Assembly (NCBI RefSeq): GCF_010811875.1
Contig: NZ_VKHP01000008.1
Span: 22,143 to 86,142 of the forward strand
Length of the DNA stretch: 64,000 nucleotides
Direction: 5' to 3'
Origin: Bradyrhizobium uaiense
Lineage (GTDB): Bacteria; Pseudomonadota; Alphaproteobacteria; Rhizobiales; Xanthobacteraceae
Position 1 is the stretch's first letter; every line of letters begins with the position of its first letter. Under the pieces are notes generated by a model that was not told the DNA's origin, searched no databases, and saw nothing but the letters and a program-made list of their open reading frames with translations. Position numbers and translations under genes: made by a program. Shown here piece after piece: positions 1 to 10,174 of this stretch.

Positions 1-1
1 T

Positions 2-955
2 CCGTCCGGCGGCAATGGCGGCCGCGGCGGCGACGTCATCATCGAGTCCGTCGACGGACTGAACACGCTGATCGACTACCGCTACCAGCAGCACTTCAAG
101 GCGCAGAAGGGCACCAATGGCATGGGCAAGGACCGCCATGGCGCCAACGGCAAGCCGATCGTGCTGAAGGTGCCGGTCGGCACCCAGGTGTTCGACGAGG
201 ACCGCGAGACCCTGCTGCACGATTTCACCGAGCTCGGCGAGAAATTCGTGCTGGCTGAAGGCGGCAATGGCGGCTTCGGCAACGCGCATTTCAAATCCTC
301 CACCAACCGCGCGCCGCGCAACGCCAATCCCGGCGCGCCGGGCGAAGAGCGCTGGATCTGGCTGCGGCTGAAGCTGATCGCCGACGCCGGCCTCGTCGGC
401 CTGCCCAATGCCGGCAAATCGACCTTCCTCTCGGTGGTCAGCGCGGCGCGGCCGAAGATCGCCGACTATCCGTTCACCACGCTGCATCCGCAGCTCGGCG
501 TCGTGAATTACGGCGGCCGCGAATTCGTACTCGCCGACATTCCGGGCCTGATCGAAGGCGCGCATGAAGGCGCCGGCCTCGGCGACCGCTTCCTCGGCCA
601 TGTCGAGCGCTGCCGCGTGCTGCTGCATCTGGTCGACGCGACCTGCGAGCATGCCGGCAAGGCCTACAAGACGGTGCGCACCGAGCTTGAAGCCTATGAA
701 GGCCAGCTTGCCGACAAGATCGAGATCGTCGCGCTCAACAAGATCGACGCCGTCGCACCCGACGAGCTGAAGAAGCAGAAGGACCGCCTCAAGCGGGCGG
801 CGAAGAAGACGCCGCTGCTGCTCTCAGGCGCGACCGGCGAAGGCGTGCAGGATGCGCTGCGTGCACTGGTCGAGGTGATCGGCGAGGCACCGGTGTCCAA
901 CAAGGCCAAGGGCGGCCAGGCCGAGCCGTGGGCGACGCCGCTGCCGCAGGGTTGA
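2..955 (+). CDS. obgE: GTPase Obg/CgtA, 5' end missing
   Basis: Ribosome-associated Obg GTPase that helps 50S subunit maturation. The window opens inside the gene: 317 residues are visible and roughly the first 40 of the usual about 350 are missing. The visible part starts in the glycine-rich Obg fold (GGNGGRGGD) and continues into the G domain with the P-loop GLPNAGKS near nt 400, DIPG (G3), NKID (G4) and a G5-like SGATGEG. The C-terminal tail is short and polar. It is followed after 68 bp by proB on the same strand, the usual alphaproteobacterial order. Identification rests on family motifs and is very secure; only the N-terminus cannot be judged. Confidence 0.96.
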   Translation, partial: PSGGNGGRGGDVIIESVDGLNTLIDYRYQQHFKAQKGTNGMGKDRHGANGKPIVLKVPVGTQVFDEDRETLLHDFTELGEKFVLAEGGNGGFGNAHFKSSTNRAPRNANPGAPGEERWIWLRLKLIADAGLVGLPNAGKSTFLSVVSAARPKIADYPFTTLHPQLGVVNYGGREFVLADIPGLIEGAHEGAGLGDRFLGHVERCRVLLHLVDATCEHAGKAYKTVRTELEAYEGQLADKIEIVALNKIDAVAPDELKKQKDRLKRAAKKTPLLLSGATGEGVQDALRALVEVIGEAPVSNKAKGGQAEPWATPLPQG

Positions 956-1023
956 GCGGCAACCAGACTTCCCATGCCACCTCGTGGCGCCTCTTGCTTC
1001 CACCTTCCTGCCAGACCGAACCC

Positions 1024-2166
1024 ATGAAACGCCCCGCGCTCAAGAACTTTCGCCGCATCGTCGTCAAGGTCGGCTCATCACTGCTGGTCGACTCGCAGGC
1101 CGGCGAGGTGCGCGCATCGTGGCTGGCCGCATTGGTCGAGGACATCGCGAAGCTCCACAAGCGAGGCTGCGAGGTCATGGTGGTGTCGTCGGGCTCGATC
1201 GCGCTCGGCCGCAGCCGCCTGAAGCTGCCGCGCGGTCCGCTGAAGCTCGAGGAGAGCCAGGCTGCCGCAGCCGTGGGCCAGATCGCGCTGGCGCGGATCT
1301 GGTCGGAGGTGCTCGGCCATCACGGCATCGGCGCCGGGCAGATCCTGGTGACGCTGCAGGACACCGAGGAGCGCCGCCGCTATCTCAATGCGCGCTCGAC
1401 CATCGCAAAGCTGCTCGAATGGGGCGCGGTGCCCGTGATCAACGAGAACGACACGGTGGCCACGACAGAGATCCGCTACGGCGATAATGATCGCCTGGCC
1501 GCCCGCGTCGCCACCATGGCGAGCGCGGACCTGCTGATCCTGCTCTCCGATATCGACGGCCTCTACACCGCGCCGCCCGCGGTCGATCCCGACGCCAAGC
1601 TGATCCCGGTGGTCGAAAGCATCACCTCGGAAATCGAGGGGATGGCAGGCTCGGCCGGCTCCGAGCTGTCGCGCGGCGGCATGACCACCAAGATCGAGGC
1701 CGCGAAGATCGCGACCACCGCCGGCACCCACATGCTGATCGCCTCCGGCAAGATCGAGCACCCCTTGCAGGCGATCGCCGACGGCGGCCGCTGCACCTGG
1801 TTCCTGACCCCAGCCAATCCCGTCACCGCGCGAAAGCGCTGGATCGCGGGCTCGCTCGAGCCCAAGGGCACGCTGACCATCGATGCCGGTGCGGTGGCGG
1901 CGCTGCGTGCCGGCAAGAGCCTGCTGCCGGCCGGCGTGATCCGGGTCGACGGCCAGTTCGCCCGCGGCGACGCCGTGGTGGTGCGCGGCCCCGACACCCA
2001 TGAAATCGGCCGCGGCCTCGTCGCCTACGACGCCGAGAACGCCGAGAAGATCAAGGGCCGCTCCTCGCCAGACGTGATGGCCATTCTGGGTATCAGCGGC
2101 CGGTCCGAGATGATCCATCGCGACGACCTCGTGATCGGCCCGGCCGGGGCGATCCCGGCCAAATAG
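1024..2166 (+). CDS. proB: glutamate 5-kinase
   Basis: Phosphorylates glutamate to gamma-glutamyl phosphate, the first committed step of proline synthesis, in the cytosol. 380 residues. The N-terminal amino-acid kinase domain begins at once with [12 protein letters not shown] and contains NENDTVAT and the [13 protein letters not shown] segment YGDNDRLAA; the C-terminal third is a PUA domain (from about residue 285), as in the full-length ProB family. The open frame extends upstream to 928 but that part overlaps the end of obgE and has no family similarity, so ATG 1024 is chosen. proA follows 170 bp downstream, separated by a palindromic repeat. Confidence 0.95.
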   Translation: MKRPALKNFRRIVVKVGSSLLVDSQAGEVRASWLAALVEDIAKLHKRGCEVMVVSSGSIALGRSRLKLPRGPLKLEESQAAAAVGQIALARIWSEVLGHHGIGAGQILVTLQDTEERRRYLNARSTIAKLLEWGAVPVINENDTVATTEIRYGDNDRLAARVATMASADLLILLSDIDGLYTAPPAVDPDAKLIPVVESITSEIEGMAGSAGSELSRGGMTTKIEAAKIATTAGTHMLIASGKIEHPLQAIADGGRCTWFLTPANPVTARKRWIAGSLEPKGTLTIDAGAVAALRAGKSLLPAGVIRVDGQFARGDAVVVRGPDTHEIGRGLVAYDAENAEKIKGRSSPDVMAILGISGRSEMIHRDDLVIGPAGAIPAK

Positions 2167-2267
2167 GCCCAAATCGCCCACTGGGCCGACAGCCGGCCTG
2201 CCGCCCACCTGCCATGCCGGTTCCGCGCCTCGCCACCCCGCAATTGCCATGCTAGAACATGGCCTTA

Positions 2268-2316
2268 GAGCATGATCCGGAAAAGTGGACACCGGTTTTC
2301 CGAAGAGATCATGCTC
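2268..2316. repeat. intergenic palindromic repeat, short form
   Basis: Outer arms GAGCATGATC (2268-2277) and GATCATGCTC (2307-2316) are perfect inverted repeats, and inner GGAAAA / TTTTCC arms pair around a short loop with GTGGACACCGG. The same left arm and core recur at 10680-10754, and the right arm with a different core at 44881-44935. It lies between proB and proA. I associate this family with Bradyrhizobium-type intergenic repeats; the structure itself is read directly from the sequence. Confidence 0.85.
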
Positions 2317-2336
2317 AAACAAGGACTGGGACTTCC

Positions 2337-3629
2337 ATGAGTGCCCCCCTGAAGGCGATCGACGGCAACGCCGATCTCGCCGCCCTGATGACCGACCTCG
2401 CCGCCAAGGCGCGCGCTGCCGCGCGCGTGCTGGCACTGGCGCCGCCGGAGCAGAAGAACCGGGCGCTCGCGGCAATCGAACGCGCGATCCGCGCTAATGC
2501 GCCGGCGATCCTCGCTGCCAATGCCGAGGACGTTGCCGAGGCGCGCGCGGGCGGCATGACCTCCGCCTTCGTTGACCGCCTGACATTGACGCAGGGGCGC
2601 ATCGACGGGATGGCCGGCGGTGTTGCGACCGTGCGCGAGATTGTCGATCCGGTCGGCGCCGTCACCGAGAGCTGGCAGCGTCCGAACGGCATGACCATCG
2701 AGCGCGTGCGGGTGCCGCTCGGCGTCATCGGTGTGATCTTCGAGAGCCGGCCCAATGTCGCCGCCGATGCCGGCGTGCTGTGCCTGAAGGCCGGCAACGC
2801 GGTGATCCTGCGCGGCGGCTCCGACAGTTTCCGCTCCTGCCGCGCGATCCATGAATGCCTGGTGCAGGGCCTGCGCGAAGCCGGCCTGCCCGAGGCCGCC
2901 ATCACTTTGGTGCCGACCCGTGATCGCGCGGCCGTCGGCCTGATGCTGACCGGATTGAACGGCGGCATCGATGTGATCGTGCCGCGTGGCGGCAAGAGCC
3001 TGGTCGCGCGCGTCGAGGCGGAGGCACGCGTTCCGGTGTTCGCGCATCTCGAGGGCGTCAACCACATCTATGTCGATGCCAGTGCAAAGCTCGATATGGC
3101 GAAGTCGGTCGTGCTCAACGCCAAGATGCGCCGTCCCGGCGTCTGTGGTGCCGTCGAGACGCTGCTGATTGATCGCGACGCTGCTGCGACGAAGCTGAAA
3201 CCGCTGGTCGCGTTGTTGATCGACGCCGGTTGCGAGGTGCGCGGTGACGACACCGTGCAAGGCGCCGATGCCAGGGTGAAGCCTGCGTCCGACGAGGACT
3301 GGAACACCGAATACGAGGACGCGATCATCTCCGCGAAAATCGTCGACGGCCTCGATGAAGCGATTGCGCATATTCAAAATCACGGCTCGCATCACACCGA
3401 TGCGATCGTGACGGAAGACACGACTGCCGCGCAAAGATTCCTCAACGAGGTCGATTCGGCGATCGTGCTGCACAACGCCTCGACCCAGTTCGCCGACGGC
3501 GGCGAGTTCGGCTTTGGCGCGGAGATCGGAATTGCCACCGGCAAATTCCACGCCCGCGGGCCGGTCGGCGCCGAGCAGCTGACGAGCTTCAAGTATCGTG
3601 TCCACGGCACCGGGCAGACACGGCCGTGA
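2337..3629 (+). CDS. proA: gamma-glutamyl phosphate reductase
   Basis: NADPH-dependent reduction of gamma-glutamyl phosphate to glutamate 5-semialdehyde, the second step of proline synthesis. 430 residues, normal for ProA. Family features: the [16 protein letters not shown] segment, the catalytic cysteine in [12 protein letters not shown] (about residue 270) and the C-terminal [21 protein letters not shown] motif. Start ATG 2337 is preferred over upstream in-frame starts because those run through the palindromic repeat at 2268-2316; an AAGGA lies about 11 nt upstream. nadD follows closely on the same strand. Confidence 0.96.
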   Translation: MSAPLKAIDGNADLAALMTDLAAKARAAARVLALAPPEQKNRALAAIERAIRANAPAILAANAEDVAEARAGGMTSAFVDRLTLTQGRIDGMAGGVATVREIVDPVGAVTESWQRPNGMTIERVRVPLGVIGVIFESRPNVAADAGVLCLKAGNAVILRGGSDSFRSCRAIHECLVQGLREAGLPEAAITLVPTRDRAAVGLMLTGLNGGIDVIVPRGGKSLVARVEAEARVPVFAHLEGVNHIYVDASAKLDMAKSVVLNAKMRRPGVCGAVETLLIDRDAAATKLKPLVALLIDAGCEVRGDDTVQGADARVKPASDEDWNTEYEDAIISAKIVDGLDEAIAHIQNHGSHHTDAIVTEDTTAAQRFLNEVDSAIVLHNASTQFADGGEFGFGAEIGIATGKFHARGPVGAEQLTSFKYRVHGTGQTRP

Positions 3630-3674
3630 TCACGATCGCACGCGCACGGTAGACCATTGCAGCAGGCCTCACGC

Positions 3675-4298
3675 GTGTCGTTGTCCGCAGCCCAGGCCCT
3701 GCCGTTCTACACCAACGGCATGCGTATCGGGCTGCTCGGCGGCTCGTTCAATCCGCCGCACGCCGCGCATCGCGCCATCAGCCAGTTCGCGCTCAAGCGA
3801 TTGCAACTCGATCGCGTGTGGTGGCTGCTGACGCCGGGCAATCCACTGAAGAACCATGACGGCCTGCATGCGCTCAACGAGCGCGCCGCCGCCGCGCGCC
3901 GCGTTGCCGACGATCCGCGCATCGACATCAGCTGTCTCGAAGCTGTCATTGGCACGCACTATACAGTGGACACGATCATCCACTTGCGCCGCCGTGTCTC
4001 CGGCGTGCACTTCGTCTGGATCATGGGCGCTGACAATCTCGCGCAATTTCATCGCTGGAAAGATTGGCGGCGCATCGCGTCCGATGTGCCGATTGCCGTG
4101 ATCGACCGACCGCCCCAAAGCTTCCGCGCCCTTGCCGCACCGGCGGCGCAGGCGCTCTCGCGCTATCGCATGCCCGAAAATCAGGCGACACGGCTGGCCG
4201 ACCAGCAGGCGCCCGCCTGGGTCTTCCTGACAGGAATGAAATCCAATCTGTCTTCGACCGGACTCCGGAACCCTGACGGGAGCTGGAGAACGGGATGA
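3675..4298 (+). CDS. nadD: nicotinate-nucleotide adenylyltransferase
   Basis: Adenylates nicotinate mononucleotide to deamido-NAD in NAD synthesis. 207 residues from GTG 3675. The nucleotidyltransferase ATP-binding signature [11 protein letters not shown] and the C-terminal SSTGLR (family ISSTxIR) are present, with [14 protein letters not shown] in between. The start is uncertain: TTG 3657, GTG 3675 and ATG 3720 are in frame. ATG 3720 begins directly at the core fold, while a short leader ending LPFYTNGM is, as I recall, typical for rhizobial NadD, so GTG is preferred. Neighbours proA and rsfS match the conserved cluster. Confidence 0.92.
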   Translation: MSLSAAQALPFYTNGMRIGLLGGSFNPPHAAHRAISQFALKRLQLDRVWWLLTPGNPLKNHDGLHALNERAAAARRVADDPRIDISCLEAVIGTHYTVDTIIHLRRRVSGVHFVWIMGADNLAQFHRWKDWRRIASDVPIAVIDRPPQSFRALAAPAAQALSRYRMPENQATRLADQQAPAWVFLTGMKSNLSSTGLRNPDGSWRTG

Positions 4299-4403
4299 AG
4301 CGCAAAAGGGTTACTGGAATATTGAAACCATTAACCCCACATGCGTAGTATGGCGCGTGGGGCCGAGGATTCGGCGCCCGCGATACAGTGAAAGGAATGG
4401 TCC

Positions 4404-4853
4404 CTGGCCACATCTGTATTGTCAAAGTCTGTTTTACCCAAGGTTCCAAAGACTGCGCGTAAAACATCGACGAAAACCGCGGCCTTGCAGGCGCAACCGG
4501 ACGCCGACAAACCGGATGCCAACAAGACGCTGAGCCTGATCCTCTCCCGCCTCGAGGATATGAAGGCGGAAGAAACGGTCACCATCGACCTTCGCGGCAA
4601 ATCCGCATATTCCGACTACATGATCGTCACCACCGGCCGGGTGAACCGGCACGTTGGCGCGATCGCGGAAAATGTGACGAAAAGCCTCAAGGAAAACGGG
4701 GTCAAGAACATCCACGTCGAGGGCTTGCCCAATTGCGACTGGGTGCTGATCGATTCCGGCGAGGTGATCGTGCACGTGTTCAGGCCCGAGGTACGCGAGT
4801 TCTACAATCTCGAGCGGTTGTGGACTCAGAACCCGGCGGTCGCGGCGGTCTAA
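4404..4853 (+). CDS. rsfS: ribosome silencing factor RsfS/YbeB
   Basis: Binds ribosomal protein L14 and blocks subunit joining in starvation. About 149 residues; the RsfS domain runs from about residue 45 (LILSRLEDMKAEET) through SDYMIVTTGR, the conserved IEGLPN-like VEGLPNCDWVLIDSGEVIVHVF, and REFYNLERLW. No ATG is in frame at the N-terminus. CTG 4404 has AAAGGA (4391-4395) at 8-nt spacing; TTG 4419 is the next option but sits 23 nt from that site. I place the start at CTG with moderate confidence; the function is secure. The basic Lys/Thr-rich N-terminal extension of about 40 residues is unusual against shorter homologues. Confidence 0.9.
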   Translation: MATSVLSKSVLPKVPKTARKTSTKTAALQAQPDADKPDANKTLSLILSRLEDMKAEETVTIDLRGKSAYSDYMIVTTGRVNRHVGAIAENVTKSLKENGVKNIHVEGLPNCDWVLIDSGEVIVHVFRPEVREFYNLERLWTQNPAVAAV

Positions 4854-4904
4854 GGGGGTATCGAGGCCGATGCGAATCGGCAGCAGCGCAGCTAGTCTGC
4901 GTTG

Positions 4905-5387
4905 ATGCGTCTCGTCGTCATCTGCATCGGCCGCCTGAAACAGGGCCCTGAACGGGAGCTCGCCGAGCGTTACCGCGAGCGCTTCGAAGATATCGGCCGC
5001 AAGCTCGGGTTTCGCGGCCTCGAGATTCATGAGATTGCGGAAAGTCGCGCGCGCGACACAGCCGCACGCATTGCCGAAGAAGCCGCGGCGATCTCGGCGC
5101 TGCTGCCCGACAAATACGCGCTCGTGGCCCTCGACGAACGCGGCAAGAGCGTCGACAGCGTAAGCTTTGCGCAGCAGCTCGGCCGCTGGCGCGACGAGGG
5201 TTTGGCGCATACGGCCTTCGTGATCGGCGGCGCGGACGGACTTTCGCCGGAATTGCAGCGCAAGGCTTCGTTGCGTATTGCATTCGGCTCCGCGACCTGG
5301 CCGCACCAAATGGTCCGCGTCATGCTTCTGGAACAGATTTATCGGGCCGCAACCATTTTGGCCGGCCATCCCTATCACCGCGCTTGA
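4905..5387 (+). CDS. rlmH: 23S rRNA (pseudouridine1915-N3)-methyltransferase RlmH
   Basis: SPOUT methyltransferase that modifies pseudouridine 1915 in helix 69 of 23S rRNA on the 70S ribosome. 160 residues, the standard length. Family blocks: RLVVICIGRLKQGPE at the N-terminus, ALDERGK around residue 75, FVIGGADGL (SAM-binding knot) and the C-terminal HQMVRVMLLEQIYRA with HPYHRA. The codon before ATG is TTG, so one extra residue is possible. It follows rsfS by about 50 bp, a ribosome-biogenesis pairing conserved in many bacteria. Confidence 0.95.
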   Translation: MRLVVICIGRLKQGPERELAERYRERFEDIGRKLGFRGLEIHEIAESRARDTAARIAEEAAAISALLPDKYALVALDERGKSVDSVSFAQQLGRWRDEGLAHTAFVIGGADGLSPELQRKASLRIAFGSATWPHQMVRVMLLEQIYRAATILAGHPYHRA

Positions 5388-5427
5388 GCGGCGGTGACGG
5401 ACAGTCGAAAGCACTGAACGTACGCGA

Positions 5428-6822
5428 ATGCAGCACAAGCGGGACACAGCTTCGTATTTCGGCACCGCGCGCCGCCGCGGGCTGCTGGCGTCGCTGCCCT
5501 TGTCGATCGCCGTGCTCGCCGCACAGCCACAGCCCGCGGCGCATGCGCAAGCGGCACCATCAACGCAACAATCCGCTCCGCCGGCACAGCAGGCTGCAAC
5601 CGCGGAGACATCGCCCGACGCCATCAAGCAGCGTGAGCAGGAGCTCGAGGCCGCACGCGAGCAGCAGCGCAAGGCGACCGAGCTGCAGGAGAAGCTGAAG
5701 GCCGACATCGCCGCGATGGGCCAGGACCGCAGCAAGCTCAATCAGCAGCTGATCGACATTGCCGGTCAGGTACGCGGCGTCGAGACAAGGATCGCGGATG
5801 CCGAGGCGCGCTTGCTGCCGCTCGATGGCCGCGAGCGCGAGATCCGCAGCTCGCTCGATTCACGCCGCTCCGAAGTGATCGAGGTGCTGGCCGCGCTGCA
5901 GCGCGCCGGGCGGCGGACGCCGCCGGCGCTGCTGGTGCGGCCAGAGGACGCGCTGCAATCGCTGCGCACCGCGATGCTGCTCGGCGCCGTGGTGCCGGAG
6001 TTGCGCGTCCGCGCCGAAAAGCTTGCGGCCGATCTCGGCGAGCTTGTCGCGCTGCGCAAGACCATCTCGACCGAGCGCGATGCCATGGCGGCTGATCGTG
6101 ACAAGCTGAGGGAAGACCAGACCCGCCTTGCGGCGCTGGTCGACGAGCGGCAGCGGCAGCAGAGCACGGCCGAGAAGGACATGGAGGCAGAAGGCGCCCG
6201 CGCCATTGCGCTGTCCAAGCAGGCCGCCGACCTGCAGAGCCTGATCGCCAAGATGGAGCAGGACCTCAAGAGCGCGGCCAAGGCGGCCGCCACGGCCAGC
6301 CTCCAGGGGGCCCCGGCGACGGTTAACGGCAAGCCGAATCTGGGCGCCTTGAAGGACCCGGCCCGCATGAGCCCGGCGGTCGCCTTCGCTTCGGCCAAAG
6401 GCCTGTTCTCCTATCCCGTAAACGGCACCAAGATTCGCGAATTTGGCGGTTCCGACGGCGCGGGAGGCGTACAAAAAGGCATTTCTTTGGCAGCCAAGCC
6501 GGGCGCCCAGGTCACAACCCCGTGTGACGGCTGGGTTGTTTACGCTGGTCCTTTCCGCAGCTATGGACAACTCTTGATCCTCAATGCCGGGGGCGGGTAT
6601 CATGTCCTGATCGCCGGGATGGAGCGAATTTCGGTAAACATCGGCCAGTTTGTACTTACGGGGGAGCCGGTCGCGACCATGGGGTCGACATCCCAAGTCG
6701 CATCCATTCTCGCGACCAATGCGAGCCAGCCAGTGCTTTATGTCGAGTTCCGGAAAGACGGCACTCCAATCGATCCAGGTCCATGGTGGGCCGCAAATGA
6801 AGGCGAAAAGGTTCGCGGATGA
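5428..6822 (+). CDS. EnvC-like murein hydrolase activator (degenerate LytM/M23 domain)
   Basis: Periplasmic coiled-coil protein, 464 residues, expected to activate amidases during septal peptidoglycan splitting. It has an N-terminal export signal (basic RRRGLLAS then a hydrophobic stretch, residues about 12-40), a long Glu/Arg/Gln-rich coiled coil (about 60-300) and a C-terminal LytM fold (about 328-460). The zinc ligands of active M23 enzymes are not kept: the HxGxD position reads QKGIS and the HxH region reads YHVLIAG. This fits the EnvC type, which binds amidases rather than cutting murein. Its stop overlaps the ctpA start (ATGA), so the two are probably translationally coupled. Confidence 0.88.
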   Translation: MQHKRDTASYFGTARRRGLLASLPLSIAVLAAQPQPAAHAQAAPSTQQSAPPAQQAATAETSPDAIKQREQELEAAREQQRKATELQEKLKADIAAMGQDRSKLNQQLIDIAGQVRGVETRIADAEARLLPLDGREREIRSSLDSRRSEVIEVLAALQRAGRRTPPALLVRPEDALQSLRTAMLLGAVVPELRVRAEKLAADLGELVALRKTISTERDAMAADRDKLREDQTRLAALVDERQRQQSTAEKDMEAEGARAIALSKQAADLQSLIAKMEQDLKSAAKAAATASLQGAPATVNGKPNLGALKDPARMSPAVAFASAKGLFSYPVNGTKIREFGGSDGAGGVQKGISLAAKPGAQVTTPCDGWVVYAGPFRSYGQLLILNAGGGYHVLIAGMERISVNIGQFVLTGEPVATMGSTSQVASILATNASQPVLYVEFRKDGTPIDPGPWWAANEGEKVRG

Positions 6823-8204
6823 TGCGCAAGACTTCGGTAATTCTCCTTAGCGCCGCCACCGGCGCGGCCCTGACGCTTTTCGTCACACAGCCCCGCGCTG
6901 TGCTGATGGGATCGAGCGCGCGTGCCGCGACGTCGGACACCTACCGCCAGCTCAACCTTTTCGGCGACGTGTTCGAGCGCGTGCGCAGCGACTATGTCGA
7001 GAAGCCCGATGACAGCAAGCTGGTCGAATCCGCAATTTCCGGCATGCTGTCCGGTCTCGACCCGCACTCGAGCTACATGGATGCCAAGAGCTTCCGCGAC
7101 ATGCAGGTGCAGACCCGCGGCGAGTTCGGCGGCCTCGGCATCGAAGTCACAATGGAAGACGGGCTGATCAAGGTCGTCTCGCCGATCGACGACACCCCGG
7201 CCTCGAAGGCCGGCATCATGGCCAACGACATCATCACCAACCTCGACGACGAGGCCGTGCAGGGCCTGACCTTGAACCAGGCCGTCGAGAAGATGCGCGG
7301 TCCGGTCAACACCAAGATCAAGCTCAAGATCATCCGCAAGGGCCAGGACAATCCGATCGACGTCACGCTGGTGCGCGACAACATCCGCGTCCGCTCGGTG
7401 CGCGCGCGGGTCGAGGCCGACGACATCGCCTATATCCGCATCACCACCTTCAACGAGCAGACCACCGAAGGCCTGAAAAAGGAGGTCGCCAACCTGCAGA
7501 GCCAGATCGGCGACAAGCTGAAGGGCTACATCATCGACCTCAGAAACAACCCCGGCGGCCTGCTTGAAGAAGCGGTCACGGTGTCCGACTCCTTCCTGGA
7601 GCGTGGCGAGATCGTCTCGACCCGCGGACGCAATGCCGAGGAAACCCAGCGCCGCGCCGCCCATCCGGGCGACCTGACCAAGGGCAAGCCGGTCATCGTG
7701 CTGATCAACGGCGGCTCGGCGTCGGCCTCCGAAATCGTCGCCGGCGCGCTGCAGGACCACAAGCGTGCGACGCTGGTCGGCACCCGTTCGTTCGGCAAGG
7801 GTTCGGTGCAGACCATCATCCCGCTCGGCTCGGGCAACGGCGCGCTCCGCCTGACCACCGCGCGCTATTACACGCCGTCGGGCAAGTCGATCCAGGCCAA
7901 GGGTATCGTGCCCGATATCGAGGTGCTGCAGGACGTGCCGGACGAGCTGAAGGCGCGCACCGACACCAAGGGCGAAGCCTCGCTGCGCGGCCATCTGAAG
8001 AACGATGGCGACGAGAAGACCGGCTCGCAGTCCTACGTCCCGCCGGATGCCAAGGACGACAAGGCACTGAAGATGGCCGACGACCTGCTGCACGGCATCA
8101 AGTCGACCTCGAACGCCACGCCGGCACCGGCCACCCCGTCCAGTGACAAGGCGCCCGGCGACAAGGCCGCCGTCGACAAGCCGGCCAACAAGTCCGCGAA
8201 CTAA
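6819..8204 (+). CDS. ctpA: S41 family C-terminal processing peptidase
   Basis: Exported serine protease of the CtpA/Prc family, 461 residues, acting in the periplasm on C-termini of envelope proteins. There is a signal peptide (residues about 1-28), a PDZ domain (about 95-175) and the S41 catalytic domain with the Ser in GGSASASEI (about 297-305) and the general-base Lys in GTRSFGKGSVQ. The C-terminus is Lys/Ala/Pro/Asp-rich and probably disordered. Coupling to the EnvC-like gene is a common alphaproteobacterial arrangement and suggests shared work on the septal wall. A rho-independent terminator follows. Confidence 0.95.
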   Translation: MMRKTSVILLSAATGAALTLFVTQPRAVLMGSSARAATSDTYRQLNLFGDVFERVRSDYVEKPDDSKLVESAISGMLSGLDPHSSYMDAKSFRDMQVQTRGEFGGLGIEVTMEDGLIKVVSPIDDTPASKAGIMANDIITNLDDEAVQGLTLNQAVEKMRGPVNTKIKLKIIRKGQDNPIDVTLVRDNIRVRSVRARVEADDIAYIRITTFNEQTTEGLKKEVANLQSQIGDKLKGYIIDLRNNPGGLLEEAVTVSDSFLERGEIVSTRGRNAEETQRRAAHPGDLTKGKPVIVLINGGSASASEIVAGALQDHKRATLVGTRSFGKGSVQTIIPLGSGNGALRLTTARYYTPSGKSIQAKGIVPDIEVLQDVPDELKARTDTKGEASLRGHLKNDGDEKTGSQSYVPPDAKDDKALKMADDLLHGIKSTSNATPAPATPSSDKAPGDKAAVDKPANKSAN

Positions 8205-8226
8205 ATCCAATCCAATCGATTCGGCG

Positions 8227-8260
8227 AAAGGGCGGCCCTCAGGCCGCCCTTTCTGTTTTC
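8227..8260 (+). terminator. rho-independent terminator after ctpA
   Basis: An 11-bp perfect stem, AAAGGGCGGCC (8227-8237) with GGCCGCCCTTT (8242-8252), closes a CTCA loop and runs into TCTGTTTTC. It lies 22 bp after the ctpA stop and ends the rsfS/rlmH/envC/ctpA run. Confidence 0.85.
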
Positions 8261-8355
8261 GGATGTCCACCCGTAACCGTGCTTTGACGGGGCGGCCGGT
8301 GCGCGTGAATGCACCGCATCGTGCTATCGTTCGCGCTGTTGATTCGGGGAGGGGC

Positions 8356-9567
8356 ATGGCAGAAGCGGCCGACGAACTGAGCACGCCGCTTGGGCAGAAC
8401 ACGGTGGGCAGGACGCGCCGTTTCCGCCTGCCATTCACGGCGATGCAGGCGCTCGCCGTGCTGCTGGGCCTCGTGCTGGTCGGCTTCGCCGGCGTCGCGC
8501 TGTTCAACGACAACCCACTCGGCGGCGAGCCGATGGCCCGCGTCACACTCCGCAATCCCCCGCCCGCAGCCACCGACGACAAGCATGCCCCTGCCGGCCA
8601 GACGGCCGAGCCGGCGGTCAAATCCGTCGCCAAGGCGCCGGCCGCAGCCAGCGACGCCAAAACCGTCACCATCATCGACGGCTCCAGCGGCAAGCGCCAG
8701 GACGTCGTGATCGGCGCCGGCGATCCCCGTGAAAAGGCGGATGTCGATTCGCCACCGGTCGCGACGACCGGGATCGACCCGCGCCTCCTGGAAAAATCGC
8801 GCTACGGCATGATCCCCATGGTTGCCGATGGCCTGAAGCCGTTCACCGTCTATGCGGCCGAGGCCGACCGCGCCAAGGCCGCCCGGATGCCGGTGGTCGC
8901 CATCGTGGTCGCCGGCCTCGGCGTCGGCGCCGCCAAGACCACCGACGCCATCATGAAGCTGCCGCCGGCCGTAACGCTGGCCTTCACGCCCTATGGCGCC
9001 GACCCCGGCAAGCTTGCAGAACGCGCCCGGACGCAGCGCCACGAGATCCTGCTGCAGATCCCGATGGAGCCGTTCGACTATCCCGACAACGATCCCGGCC
9101 CGCAGACGCTGCTGACCACATTGAGCAGCGAGCAGAATCTCGACCGCCTCTACTGGCACCTCAGCCGCCTGCAGGGCTATGCCGGGATCGCCAACTTCAT
9201 GGGCGCCCGGTTCGTCGCGACCGATCCAGTGATGCAGCCCATCGTGCGCGAAGCGGCCAAGCGCGGCCTGAGCTTTTTCGACGATGGTTCCACCCCGCGC
9301 AGCGTCGCGCAGACGCTCTCGGCGGGCCAGTCACTGCCGTTCGCCAAGGCCGATTTCGCCATCGACGCGGTGCCGACGTCGGCGGAAATCGACCGTGCGT
9401 TGGTCAAGCTGGAAACCATCGCCAAGGAACGCGGCACCGCCGTGGGTGTCGCCTCGGCGCTGCCGGTCTCGATCGAGCGGCTCGGCGCCTGGCTCAAGAC
9501 CCTGGACTCCAAGGGCATTATGCTTGTGCCATTGACAACGGCGATGCTGAAATCAAAATCGGGCTAG
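8356..9567 (+). CDS. divergent polysaccharide deacetylase family protein (YibQ-like)
   Basis: 403 residues. A cytosolic head is followed by a membrane anchor (about residues 32-52, [15 protein letters not shown]), a low-complexity Ala/Pro/Lys linker and a C-terminal divergent polysaccharide deacetylase fold from about residue 175, with [34 protein letters not shown] and the NFMGARF segment typical of the YibQ/DUF610 group. The usual acidic pair at the end of the first strand is replaced by VAGLG, so activity is doubtful. Start ATG 8356 has GGGAGGGG just upstream; the open frame reaching back into ctpA is ignored. Placement after envC and ctpA is conserved and hints at an envelope role. Confidence 0.85.
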   Translation: MAEAADELSTPLGQNTVGRTRRFRLPFTAMQALAVLLGLVLVGFAGVALFNDNPLGGEPMARVTLRNPPPAATDDKHAPAGQTAEPAVKSVAKAPAAASDAKTVTIIDGSSGKRQDVVIGAGDPREKADVDSPPVATTGIDPRLLEKSRYGMIPMVADGLKPFTVYAAEADRAKAARMPVVAIVVAGLGVGAAKTTDAIMKLPPAVTLAFTPYGADPGKLAERARTQRHEILLQIPMEPFDYPDNDPGPQTLLTTLSSEQNLDRLYWHLSRLQGYAGIANFMGARFVATDPVMQPIVREAAKRGLSFFDDGSTPRSVAQTLSAGQSLPFAKADFAIDAVPTSAEIDRALVKLETIAKERGTAVGVASALPVSIERLGAWLKTLDSKGIMLVPLTTAMLKSKSG

Positions 9568-9647
9568 AGATCAATCTGTTGGTGCAGTCCGAGACCTTGC
9601 CGGGGGGCCGGGTCCGGCAGCACCGGGAACTGCGAGGTAGCGGCAGC

Positions 9648-10151
9648 ATGGCACGTTATGAAGACCTGCCCTATCGAACCTGCGTCGGCATCATGCTGCT
9701 GAATGCAGCCGGACTGGTCTTCATCGGCCGTCGCGCGGGCGGCATCGAGCATGTCGACGATGCGCATGTCTGGCAGATGCCCCAAGGCGGCGTCGATCCC
9801 GGCGAGGATACGTTTCAGGCCGCGCGGCGCGAGCTCTACGAAGAAACCAGCATCAAGTCGGTGGAGAAGCTCGGCGAGGTCTCGGACTGGCTGATCTACG
9901 ATATCCCGCGCACCGTCGCCGGCCGCGCCTGGAAGGGACGCTATCGCGGCCAGCGGCAGAAATGGTTCGCGTTGCGCTTCACCGGCAACGAGAACGAGAT
10001 CAACGTCGCCAACCCCGGCGGCGGCCACAAGGCCGAGTTCATCACCTGGCGCTGGGAGCCGATGCAGAATCTGCCGGAGCTGATTGTGCCGTTCAAGCGC
10101 CCGGTCTATGAGCGCGTCGTGAAGGAATTCGCCGGTCTGGCGGACAAATAG
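9648..10151 (+). CDS. rppH: RNA pyrophosphohydrolase (Nudix), first copy
   Basis: Removes pyrophosphate from the 5' end of triphosphorylated mRNA, starting decay. 167 residues. The Nudix box spans [17 protein letters not shown] (about residues 45-68); WQMPQGG before it and [12 protein letters not shown] after it are RppH hallmarks, as are FITWRW and the C-terminal [13 protein letters not shown]. In the Nudix box the last Gly of the consensus is Ser. Start ATG 9648 begins directly with ARYEDLPYR; the upstream in-frame extension lacks similarity. A second homologue follows 23 bp later. Confidence 0.93.
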   Translation: MARYEDLPYRTCVGIMLLNAAGLVFIGRRAGGIEHVDDAHVWQMPQGGVDPGEDTFQAARRELYEETSIKSVEKLGEVSDWLIYDIPRTVAGRAWKGRYRGQRQKWFALRFTGNENEINVANPGGGHKAEFITWRWEPMQNLPELIVPFKRPVYERVVKEFAGLADK

Positions 10152-10174
10152 ACCCACGACGCACACGTATCGAG

